Below the pieces are notes generated by a model. It ran no database searches and had not been told where the DNA came from. It saw only the letters and a list, made by a program, of their open reading frames with translations. The translations under genes and the position numbers were made by a program. Positions 34,970 through 42,237 of a stretch of 64,000 nt of DNA are shown in pieces. Positions within the stretch are counted from its first letter, which is position 1. Each line of letters starts with the position of its first letter. The DNA comes from Afifella marina DSM 2698 (GTDB lineage: Bacteria; Pseudomonadota; Alphaproteobacteria; Rhizobiales; Afifellaceae): the NCBI RefSeq assembly GCF_900102695.1, contig NZ_FMVW01000001.1:62001-126000 (forward strand), read 5' to 3'.

Positions 34970-35992
34970 ATGGGTCTCATGCGGTTCGCGACCGGCGCTT
35001 TTGCAGCATGCGCCATGGCGATATCAGCCGGCCATGCGCTGGCGCAGGAGGTGAAGCCGGCGATCGTCTATGATCTCGGCGGCAAATTCGACAAGAGCTT
35101 CAACGAGGCGGCGCATATCGGCGCGGAACGCTTCAAGGAAGAGACCGGCACCGATTACCGCGACTTCGAATTGCAGAACGATTCGCAGCGTGAGCAGGCG
35201 CTCCGCCGTTTCGCCCAGCGCGGTTTCGACCCGGTCATCGGCATCGGCTTCTCGCAGGCCCAGGCGATCGAAAAGGTGGCGGAGGAATATCCCGACACGA
35301 AATTCGCCATCATCGATGCCGTCGTCGACGAGCCGAATGTGCGCTCCATCGTCTTCAAGGAGCATGAGGGCTCCTATCTCGTCGGCATGCTGGCGGCGAT
35401 GGCCTCAAAAACCGGCAAGATCGGCTTCATCGGTGGCATGGACATTCCGCTCATCCGCAAGTTCGAATGCGGCTATGTCGAAGGCGCCAAGGCCGTGAAC
35501 CCCGATATCGAGATCTACGCCAACATGACCGGCACGACGGGCGCGGCCTGGAACGATCCGGTGAAGGGCGGCGAGCTTGCCAAGAGCCAGTTCGACCGCG
35601 GCGCCGACGTCGTCTATCACGCCGCCGGCGGCACCGGCATCGGCGTGCTGCAGGCGGCAGCGGATGCCGGCAAGCTCGGCATCGGCGTCGATTCCAACCA
35701 GAACATGCTGCATCCGGGCTCGGTTCTGACCTCGATGGTGAAGCGCGTCGACAACGCCGTCTATAAGGCGTTCGAGGACGTTCAGAACGGCGTCTCGATG
35801 GAAGAATGGGGCGGCGTGCAGAACCTCGGCCTCGCCGAAGACGGCGTCGCCTGGGCGCTCGATGAGTCCAACAAAGACCTCATCACCGACGAGATGAAGA
35901 CCAAGGTGGAAGAAGCGTCGAAAGAGATCACCTCGGGTGAGATCAAGGTGCACGATTACATGTCGGACAATTCGTGCCCTGCGATGAAGTAA
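34970..35992 (+). CDS. BMP family nucleoside ABC transporter substrate-binding protein
   Basis: The 340-residue protein has a signal peptide (about 1-24, cut after ALAQ) and the basic membrane protein (BmpA/Med) fold. DLGGKFDKSFNEAAHIGAERF (about 34-54) and VVYHAAGGTGIGVLQAA (about 207-223) are the ligand-pocket segments. Binding proteins of this type capture purine and pyrimidine nucleosides. The rest of the importer lies 3.4 kb downstream with nucleoside-catabolic enzymes. ATG 34970 follows AAGGGAGA; the frame is open to 34919. Confidence 0.9.
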   Translation: MGLMRFATGAFAACAMAISAGHALAQEVKPAIVYDLGGKFDKSFNEAAHIGAERFKEETGTDYRDFELQNDSQREQALRRFAQRGFDPVIGIGFSQAQAIEKVAEEYPDTKFAIIDAVVDEPNVRSIVFKEHEGSYLVGMLAAMASKTGKIGFIGGMDIPLIRKFECGYVEGAKAVNPDIEIYANMTGTTGAAWNDPVKGGELAKSQFDRGADVVYHAAGGTGIGVLQAAADAGKLGIGVDSNQNMLHPGSVLTSMVKRVDNAVYKAFEDVQNGVSMEEWGGVQNLGLAEDGVAWALDESNKDLITDEMKTKVEEASKEITSGEIKVHDYMSDNSCPAMK

Positions 35993-36058
35993 ACGCGGGG
36001 TGCGCGGATCTTAGGATTGGCGACTTCCCACTTGCTTCAAACCGGCTAAGATCAGCCC

Positions 36059-36769
36059 ATGGACGCGCGTGTATCTGAAAAGGTGAGCGGCTTTCCGTTC
36101 GGGATCGGGGCCTATTCGGCGCCTGAAGCCGCGCGTCTTTTGAAGACCTCGCCGGCCAAGATCCGCCGCTGGCTTTCCGGCTACAGCTATCGTCGCGACG
36201 GCCTTCGCCGCGACGTACCGCCTTTGTGGGAACCGGAATTGGCGGAGTTCGACGAAGCTCTGGAGCTCGGTTTCCGTGATCTCGTCGAGTTGCGCTTCGT
36301 CAAAGCGTTTCTGGATGCCGGTCTCGGCTTGAAGACTATCCGCACGTGCCTCGGACGGGCGCAGGAGATCGTCGGCGACACGCACGCCTTTTCGACGCGG
36401 CGTTTCCGGACGGATGGTGAGACCATTTTTCTGCAATCGCTTCGCGAGAGCGGGGGGGCGGAGCTTCTCGACCTGAAGAAGGGGCAATATGCCTTCGGCC
36501 GGATCGTGGAGCGCACCTTCAAGGACCTCGATCTCAAAGACGAGACCGTCGTGCGGTGGCGGCCGTTTCGCGGCAAGGGCTCCATCGTCATCGATCCGGA
36601 GCGCTCTTTCGGCAAGCCGATCACTGCCGCTTCCGGCGTGCCGACCGCGGCCCTTGCCGATGCGGTCGAGGCCGAGGGCTCGGTGAAGCGGGTGGCGCAT
36701 CTTTTCGAGGTGGCGCCCGAGGTCGTCCGCGATGCCGTCCGCTTCGAGCAAGACCTGAAGGCGGCGTGA
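36059..36769 (+). CDS. DUF433-like antitoxin with N-terminal helix-turn-helix, VapB45-like
   Basis: The 236-residue protein begins with a MerR-like winged helix region (SAPEAARLLKTSPAKIRRWLSG, about 20-41) followed by a long central domain and a C-terminal DUF433-type segment (about 175-233, with VAHLFEVAPEVVRDAVRFE). Length and order fit VapB45 (about 239 residues). The stop overlaps the GTG start of the PIN-like gene by 4 bases, which supports a type II toxin-antitoxin pair in which this is the DNA-binding antitoxin. The identification is by overall resemblance and gene order only. Confidence 0.72.
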   Translation: MDARVSEKVSGFPFGIGAYSAPEAARLLKTSPAKIRRWLSGYSYRRDGLRRDVPPLWEPELAEFDEALELGFRDLVELRFVKAFLDAGLGLKTIRTCLGRAQEIVGDTHAFSTRRFRTDGETIFLQSLRESGGAELLDLKKGQYAFGRIVERTFKDLDLKDETVVRWRPFRGKGSIVIDPERSFGKPITAASGVPTAALADAVEAEGSVKRVAHLFEVAPEVVRDAVRFEQDLKAA

Positions 36770-37167
36770 AGGTTCTGATCGACGAGAACCTTCCTCCGGC
36801 GCTCGCTCGCGCCCTCAACGAAATTCTCTCTCCCGATCACGAGGTGCAGCATCTTCGGCAGCTTTTCCCACCAGCCACGAGCGATCGGCACTGGATCGAG
36901 GAGCTGAGTGCACAGGGGCGTTGGGTGGTGATTTCGGGTGACCGGCGGATAACCCGAACGCAGGCCGAGCGTTACGCCTTTCGCAATTCGAGGCTCGTCG
37001 GCTTTTTTCTCTCCCGCGCCCTCACCAAGGCGAAGACCATAAAACAAATGGAAAGATTGCTGGCGCTTTGGGAGACGATTGAAACGCAGGCGGCCATCGT
37101 GGAAGGAGGGGCGATGTTCGAGCTTCCGATGAAGAGCACGCGTCTGCGGCAGATCAAGGAACGGTGA
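36766..37167 (+). CDS. DUF5615-like PIN-fold toxin, VapC45-like
   Basis: The 133-residue protein starts VKVLIDENLPPALARAL, the typical first strand and helix of DUF5615 PIN-like proteins, with acidic residues Asp/Glu at positions 6-7. VVISGDRRITRTQAERYAF (about 52-70) adds the second conserved Asp. In type II systems such proteins act as RNases held in check by the upstream gene. The GTG at 36766 overlaps the antitoxin stop. The 3' end runs into the start of the CAP-domain gene. Confidence 0.72.
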   Translation: MKVLIDENLPPALARALNEILSPDHEVQHLRQLFPPATSDRHWIEELSAQGRWVVISGDRRITRTQAERYAFRNSRLVGFFLSRALTKAKTIKQMERLLALWETIETQAAIVEGGAMFELPMKSTRLRQIKER

Positions 37168-37175
37168 GATATTCG

Positions 37176-37664
37176 ATGCGCAGCTTCATTCTCGTTGTCA
37201 CGCTTCTTCTTGCCGCCTGTGCCGGGCCGTCCGAAACGTTTCAGGCGCGCAATGTGCCGGTCGATGTGGCGGCGATGCGGGCGATGGTGACGGAGTATCG
37301 GGCGCGCCACGGGCTCGGGCCGGTGAGCGTGTCGCCGCGCTTGAACGTGGTCGCCGAACGCCAGGCGCTGGCGATGGCGCGGAAAAACGACATCAGCCAT
37401 ACGGTGGCCGGGAAATTGCCGAAGCGGGTGGCGGCCGTCGGCTATGATTGGGGCGCGATCGCGGAAAACCTCGGCGGCGGCTACAAAAGCGAGGCCGCAG
37501 CGTTCCAGGGCTGGGTCGCCTCGCCGGGGCATGAGAAGAATTTGCGCAACGCCTATGTGACGGAGATCGGCTTCGCCGGCGCGGTGGCGCCTTCGGCGCG
37601 CTCCGGCGGGTTCTATGCGCTGATTTTGGGAACCGAGCGCGAGCCGCGGCAGGCGATGCGGTAG
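37176..37664 (+). CDS. CAP-domain (SCP-like) lipoprotein
   Basis: The 162-residue protein has a lipoprotein signal (SFILVVTLLLAACAG, lipobox Cys about residue 15) and a CAP/SCP domain with RHGLGPVSVSPRLNVVAERQALAMA, HTVAGKLPKRVAAVGY, AENLGGG, and WVASPGHEKNLRN, the regular motif order of bacterial CAP proteins. The metal-binding His and Glu residues are present. The molecular function of such bacterial proteins is poorly known. ATG 37176 lies nine bases past the PIN gene stop; GTG 37164, which overlaps that stop, is the alternative. Confidence 0.85.
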   Translation: MRSFILVVTLLLAACAGPSETFQARNVPVDVAAMRAMVTEYRARHGLGPVSVSPRLNVVAERQALAMARKNDISHTVAGKLPKRVAAVGYDWGAIAENLGGGYKSEAAAFQGWVASPGHEKNLRNAYVTEIGFAGAVAPSARSGGFYALILGTEREPRQAMR

Positions 37665-37769
37665 GGGTTTCGCCGATCTCGTTTGGTCAAGGATCTCCCC
37701 CCGAGGAACACAGGGGGCGGGGACAAGAACTCCGATCGCTGGCGCTGAAATTTGCAGCCTCTTCGGGTC

Positions 37770-38186
37770 TCATCGGGCCTTGTCGGAAACTTTCCGCGGG
37801 CGGCCGCCTTTCTTGCCGTTTTCGCGTGCTGCGGCGGCTTTTGCTGGCGAGCGGGACCGGCCACCCTTCTGCTGCATGTATCGCGCCGTGCCGAAGATGC
37901 CGGCCATCAGGCCGGGAATGGTGAAATCGACGTCGAGCTTCTCCCAATGCAAGCCGGTGGTGCCCAAAAGTTCGACCTCGGCGAGGTCGTCGTCGGAGGC
38001 CTCTTCCAGACCCTGCAAAGAGCGCGCCGGCACCATGAAGGCGGAGCCGTTTTCGAACTCGACGAGGATGCGGCCGGACGGGCGATCGTAGCGCACGCTT
38101 TTGGGCGTCGGCCGGCCGGCCGCCTCGGCTTTGGCGCGGCGTGTGGCCGCCTCGCGTTCGGCGTCGGAGAATTCGAACTCAGCCAT
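37770..38186 (-). CDS. DUF2442 protein with AT-hook-like C-terminus
   Basis: The 138-residue protein has a DUF2442 domain (about 30-95): SVRYDRPSGRILVEFENGS, ARSLQGLEEASDDDLAEVELL and LHWEKLDVDFTIPGLMAGIFG are its conserved blocks. The last 30 residues are Lys/Arg/Ala-rich and contain GGRPRKV, an AT-hook-like core, so the protein may bind DNA. Its start overlaps the stop of the DUF4160 gene by 8 bases. DUF2442 and DUF4160 genes are often paired and are suspected toxin-antitoxin partners, but this is not proven. Confidence 0.83.
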   Translation of the reverse strand: MAEFEFSDAEREAATRRAKAEAAGRPTPKSVRYDRPSGRILVEFENGSAFMVPARSLQGLEEASDDDLAEVELLGTTGLHWEKLDVDFTIPGLMAGIFGTARYMQQKGGRSRSPAKAAAARENGKKGGRPRKVSDKAR

Positions 38187-38409
38187 GGATGTCTCTCCAT
38201 CTTTCCCTGAGGGCGGCCTGGTGACGGACGATGAGCGTCGCGACCTTGCGCAGCTCGCCCTTCGTCATCGTCGTTTCGATGAGGCGTGGGGTGGCGCCGG
38301 AAATATCGATCTTCGCCATGCCGTGGCCGAACACATGCACATGCGCCGGTTCATGGTCGTCGGTATAGATGACAACGCGGAACGCGCCGGAGCGCAGCAC
38401 GGTGACCAT
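38179..38409 (-). CDS. DUF4160 protein
   Basis: The 76-residue protein has the full DUF4160 pattern: RVVIYTDDHEPAHVHVFGHGMAKI-type block (about 10-33, with H-x-H-V), a short helix and LIVRHQAALRERW near the end. Function unknown. It is upstream of and overlaps the DUF2442 gene by 8 bases, with the start at 38409, and the repeat-rich region lies just upstream. Confidence 0.83.
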   Translation of the reverse strand: MVTVLRSGAFRVVIYTDDHEPAHVHVFGHGMAKIDISGATPRLIETTMTKGELRKVATLIVRHQAALRERWRDIHG

Positions 38410-38555
38410 GCTGCAGGATAAACCGATCTTGTTGGGTTTTCAACGCGTCGGCCTTCCATCAGAGATGATGCCCGCCTTTCGGCTTGAGCCGTTTTTGTGT
38501 CCAGCTCGTTCGGAGGCAACGGCACATGCCATCCCGCAAGCGGCAGACGCCTTTC

Positions 38556-38692
38556 CTCGCCCCTCTGGGGAGAGGTGCCCGCGCAGCGGGCGGTGAGGGG
38601 TGGCGCTGCCGCGGGCTCTGAGGCGAATTGCGAGATCACCCCTCTTCCGGCGCCTTCGGCGCCACCTTCTCCCCACAGGGGAGAAGAACCCC
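38556..38692. repeat. RIME-like palindromic element, copy A
   Basis: Two hairpins on the left (CTC/GAG around 38558-38574; CCCGC-GCA-GCGGG at 38578-38590) and two on the right (GGCGCC-TTC-GGCGCC at 38649-38663; CTCCCC-ACA-GGGGAG at 38669-38683). The two halves flank a 50-base core that recurs almost unchanged in copy B. Confidence 0.65.
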
Positions 38693-38750
38693 AATCGCCT
38701 GCTCCCGCGCGAAATAAGAGATCACTCTCACTCGAAACGCGTCGGGTTAT

Positions 38751-38877
38751 GCCGGCGCAGCGGGCGGTGAGGGGGGTGCTGCTGCGGGCTCTGAGGCGAA
38801 TTGAGAGGTCACCCCTCGTCCGGCGCCTTCGGCGCCACCTTCTCCGCCAAGGAACAAAGGGGTGGGGGGAAGAACAC
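38751..38877. repeat. RIME-like palindromic element, copy B
   Basis: Shares with copy A the strings GCGCAGCGGGCGGTGAGGGG, GCGGGCTCTGAGGCGAATTG and CACCCCTC, and the GGCGCC-TTC-GGCGCC hairpin. The left end (CTC/GAG) is lost and the right end is altered (TCTCCGCCAAGGAACAAAGGGG). It is probably a diverged duplicate of copy A. Confidence 0.65.
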
Positions 38878-39188
38878 CCGATCGCTGGTGCCCGTGCTTG
38901 GAGATCGGCCGTGGCGCGCGAAAACCTGACGTAGCGGCAGCCGAAAAACCTGACGCTGCGGCAGGGGAAAAAGCCGGGTTTCAGGCGCTCGTGACGGGTG
39001 ATTTCGGCGTGCAAGCGGCGGCCGGGCGTGCCAGGATGGCCGAAAGCCGTCCCATCCGGCCATGTTCCGGCCTGCCACGCGTTTTGTCCTGCATGAATTT
39101 CAGAACGGACCGACCCGACACAGACGATCCGCAAGCAAAGGCCGCCCGGCCGAAAGGCGGCGGCGAAGCCGCATCGGTTCGGATGAGC

Positions 39189-39308
39189 AAGGTTCGAGCC
39201 GGCAAGGTGCGGGCCGGCAGGGTTCATGCAACGGGGGGTCGGGCCGGCAGGGTCCGTGCAACGGGCGTTCGGGCGGGCAAGATTCGGGCAACGAGAGTTC
39301 GCGCGGCG
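39189..39308 (+). repeat. 15-bp tandem repeat, eight units
   Basis: Eight direct units of exactly 15 bases begin at 39189, 39204, 39219, 39234, 39249, 39264, 39279 and 39294. Each is a variant of RRGGTTCGGGCCGGC or RRGGTTCGTGCAACG; the two versions alternate in units 3-7, giving a 30-base second order. In one forward frame the units read as five-residue blocks (KVRAG, KVRAG, RVHAT, GGRAG, RVRAT, GVRAG, KIRAT, RVRAA). Confidence 0.8.
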
Positions 39309-39420
39309 GCGACCCTGGTGGCAAGAACCCGCGCAGCCAGGGCTTGCCCGGGCGGAGGTCCCGAGGGCAGAAAGCCGGCGGCCCATGAGACGGCCCACAA
39401 CGCATCTGGGGGTGGGGCCG

Positions 39421-41067
39421 ATGATGTCTGGTGATGAGGTGCCGGGCCGGATGCCGGGCGAGCTCGACATGCAGGCGCCCGCGGCGATCGCGCTGTCCGG
39501 CATCAGCAAGAGTTTCGGCGCGGTCCAGGCCAACCGCGACATCGATCTTCTCGTCGAGGAAGGCACGATCCACGGCATCGTCGGTGAGAACGGGGCCGGC
39601 AAATCGACGCTGATGTCGATCCTCTACGGGTTTTACGAGGCCGATTCCGGCGACATTTTCGTGCGCGGCGAGAAGCGGAAAATCACCTCGCCGGACGATG
39701 CCATCAAGGCCGGCATCGGCATGGTGCATCAGCATTTCATGCTGGTCGACAATTTTACGGTTCTGGAAAACGTCATCCTCGGGGCGGAGGGCGGCACGCT
39801 GTTGAAGGCGGGCGTGAGCCGGGCGCGTGCGGAATTGAAACGGCTCGAACGCGAATACGAGCTGCAGGTCGATCCCGACGCCGTCGTCGGCGATCTGCCG
39901 GTCGGGCTGCAGCAGCGCGTGGAGATCCTGAAGGCGCTGTTTCGCGGCGCCGACACGCTCATTCTCGACGAGCCGACGGGCGTTCTGACGCCGTCGGAGG
40001 CCGATCACCTCTTCCGCATCCTTCGCCAGCTGAAGAGCCAGGGAAAGACGGTGATTTTGATCACCCACAAGCTCCGCGAGATCATGGCGATCACGGACAA
40101 TGTCTCGATCATGCGCCGCGGCGAGATCGTGGCGACGCTCGAGACTGCCGAGACGACGCCGGAACAGCTCGCCGAGCTGATGGTCGGCCGGCATGTGCTC
40201 TTGCGCGTCGAAAAGGGCGAGGCGGCGCCGGGGGCGCCGCTGTTGACGGTGACAAACCTCTCCGTCGTCGACGGCAACGGCGTGGCGCGGGTGTCGGACG
40301 TGTCGTTTGAGGTGCGCGCCGGCGAGATCGTCGGCATTGCCGGCGTCTCCGGCAACGGCCAGTCGGAGCTTCTGGAGGCCCTGTCGGGCATCCGTCCCGC
40401 GACCTCGGGCGAAATCCGGCTCGCAGACGGCGAGGATCTCGCCCGCCGCGCCGATCCGGCGATGCGGCGGCGTTCCAAGCTCGCGCATGTGCCGGAGGAT
40501 CGCCACCGCATGGGCCTCGTCATGGGCTTTGAGGAAAACGAGAACGCCATTTTGGGCTATCACCGCGACAAGGCCTATGGGCGCGGTGTCTTTCTCGACC
40601 GGAGCGCGATAGAGGCGGAAGCGCGCGAGAAGATGCAGCAATACGACATCCGCCCGCCCGACCCGCGGCTGAAAACGGCGAATTTCTCCGGCGGCAACCA
40701 GCAGAAGATCGTGCTCGCCCGCGAGATGGAGCGCGATCCCGACGTGCTTCTCGTCGGCCAGCCGACCAGAGGCGTCGATATCGGCGCCATCGAGTTCATC
40801 CACCACCAGCTCGTGGCGATGCGCGACGCGGGCAAGGCGATCCTCCTCGTCTCCGTCGAACTCGACGAGATCCGCGCGCTGTCGGACCGCATCCTTGTGA
40901 TGTTCTCCGGCAAGATCGTCGGCGAGCGCGGGCCCCAGGCCTCCGAAGGCGAACTCGGCCTGATGATGGCGGGCGTGACGCCGGAGGAGGGTGAAGGGGA
41001 GAGCGCTGAGGAAGCTCAAGCGGAGGGCGAAATGGGCCGCGCGAGCGCAGCGGAGCCAAAAGCATGA
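39421..41067 (+). CDS. Nucleoside ABC transporter, duplicated ATP-binding protein
   Basis: The 548-residue ATPase has two ABC modules. The first has Walker A GENGAGKST, a variant signature LPVGLQQRVEIL, and LILDEPTGVLTP. The second has a degenerate Walker A (VSGNGQSELLEAL), a canonical signature FSGGNQQKIVLARE and LLVGQPTRGVD, as in sugar and nucleoside importers of the RbsA/YufO type. It energises uptake with the BMP binding protein and the two permeases. Starts at 39385, 39421, 39424 and 39469 are possible; I chose 39421, where GGGGTGGGG precedes. Its stop overlaps the first permease by 4 bases. Confidence 0.88.
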   Translation: MMSGDEVPGRMPGELDMQAPAAIALSGISKSFGAVQANRDIDLLVEEGTIHGIVGENGAGKSTLMSILYGFYEADSGDIFVRGEKRKITSPDDAIKAGIGMVHQHFMLVDNFTVLENVILGAEGGTLLKAGVSRARAELKRLEREYELQVDPDAVVGDLPVGLQQRVEILKALFRGADTLILDEPTGVLTPSEADHLFRILRQLKSQGKTVILITHKLREIMAITDNVSIMRRGEIVATLETAETTPEQLAELMVGRHVLLRVEKGEAAPGAPLLTVTNLSVVDGNGVARVSDVSFEVRAGEIVGIAGVSGNGQSELLEALSGIRPATSGEIRLADGEDLARRADPAMRRRSKLAHVPEDRHRMGLVMGFEENENAILGYHRDKAYGRGVFLDRSAIEAEAREKMQQYDIRPPDPRLKTANFSGGNQQKIVLAREMERDPDVLLVGQPTRGVDIGAIEFIHHQLVAMRDAGKAILLVSVELDEIRALSDRILVMFSGKIVGERGPQASEGELGLMMAGVTPEEGEGESAEEAQAEGEMGRASAAEPKA

Positions 41068-42203
41068 GCGCGCCGTTCCAAAAGCTGCCGACATGGGTCG
41101 AGGTCGGCGTCATCCCGCTCGTCAATGTCGTCGTGGCCTTCCTGGTCGCGGGCCTCGTCGTGCTCTTCATCGGCGAGAACCCGCTCGAAGCGGTAAAAAT
41201 CCTGATCTGGGGGGCGCTCGGCTTCGGCGAGGGCGTCGGCTTCACGCTCTTTTATACGACGAACTTCATCTTCACCGGCCTCGCAGTCGCCGTCGCCTTC
41301 CATGCCGGGCTTTTCAATATCGGCGGCGAGGGCCAGGCCTATCTCGGCGGCCTCGGCGTCGCGGTCGCGGCCTTGGCGCTCGACCGCTATGTGCCTTGGT
41401 GGGTGACACTGCCGGTCGCGACGGTCCTGGCCGCGCTCTTCGGCGCCGCCTGGGCGCTCATTCCGGCCTATCTGCAGGCAAAGCGCGGCAGCCACATCGT
41501 CATCACGACGATCATGTTCAACTTCATCGCCTCTTCGCTGATGGTCTGGCTCCTCGTCGACCATCTGTCGCCGGTCGGCTCCATGCAGCCGGAAACCCGC
41601 ACCTTCGAGGCGGGCGGCACGCTGCCGGAACTCGGTGGGCTCTTCCATCTCTTCGGCGCGGATATGGGGGCGGCGCCCGCCAATATCTCGATTTTCGTCG
41701 CGCTCGCGGCCTGCGTCTTCGTCTATTATTTCATCTGGCGCACGAAGATCGGCTACGAGATCCGCGCCACGGGCCTCAATCCGACGGCTGCCGTCTATGC
41801 CGGCATTTCGACGGTCAAGATCACCATCGTCACCATGCTCGTCTCCGGCGGGCTTGCCGGGCTGATGGCTTTGAACCCGGTGATGGGCGACCAGCAGCGG
41901 CTGCAGATCGATTTCGTCCAGGGCGCGGGCTTCGTCGGCATCGCGGTCGCGCTGATGGGGCGTGCGCATCCCGTCGGCGTGGTGCTCGCGGCGTTTCTCT
42001 TCGGCATGCTTTATCAGGGGGGCGCGGAGCTCGCCTTCGACATGCCGACGATCTCGCGCGACATGATCGTCGTCATCCAGGCGCTCGTCATTCTCTTTGC
42101 CGGCGCGCTCGAACACATGTTCCGGCCGGGGATCGGGCGGGCGTTTGCGTTGATGTCGACGAGCCAGCGCGAGCGCGTCGTGGCCGAGGAGGAGAGGTCG
42201 TGA
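41064..42203 (+). CDS. Nucleoside ABC transporter permease 1
   Basis: The 379-residue membrane protein has about nine helices and fits the BPD_transp_2 fold: FTGLAVAVAFHAGLFNIGGEGQAYLGGLG (about 70-98) is the family signature and IGYEIRATGLNPTAAVYAGIS (about 228-248) is the loop that contacts the ATPase. The first cytoplasmic tail is short. It corresponds to YufP/NupP-type permeases for nucleosides. The start overlaps the ATPase stop. Confidence 0.9.
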   Translation: MSAPFQKLPTWVEVGVIPLVNVVVAFLVAGLVVLFIGENPLEAVKILIWGALGFGEGVGFTLFYTTNFIFTGLAVAVAFHAGLFNIGGEGQAYLGGLGVAVAALALDRYVPWWVTLPVATVLAALFGAAWALIPAYLQAKRGSHIVITTIMFNFIASSLMVWLLVDHLSPVGSMQPETRTFEAGGTLPELGGLFHLFGADMGAAPANISIFVALAACVFVYYFIWRTKIGYEIRATGLNPTAAVYAGISTVKITIVTMLVSGGLAGLMALNPVMGDQQRLQIDFVQGAGFVGIAVALMGRAHPVGVVLAAFLFGMLYQGGAELAFDMPTISRDMIVVIQALVILFAGALEHMFRPGIGRAFALMSTSQRERVVAEEERS

Positions 42204-42237
42204 GGCGGGGGAGAGTGCGAGCCGGAGGGAGGCCGAG

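Larger units (their letters stand above)
38410..39420. other. 1-kb non-coding, repeat-rich region
   Basis: Between the DUF4160 gene and the nucleoside-transport ATPase there is no convincing gene. It contains two RIME-like palindromic copies (about 38556-38692 and 38751-38877), promoter space for the divergent DUF4160 gene, and the 15-bp tandem repeat at 39189-39308. Several long reading frames through it are GC-skewed shadows of the repeats. Confidence 0.6.

Noticed and set aside
38410-38877. Possible CRISPR array from the repeated hairpins
   Set aside because: There are only two long, diverged copies with no equal-sized spacers and no cas genes; they fit palindromic intergenic elements.
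39189-39308. The tandem repeat as a CRISPR or origin iteron
   Set aside because: Units are adjacent without spacers, and no replication gene is near.
39100-41094. 664-residue frame antisense to the nucleoside ATPase
   Set aside because: The forward frame has Walker motifs in both modules; the reverse frame has no family features.
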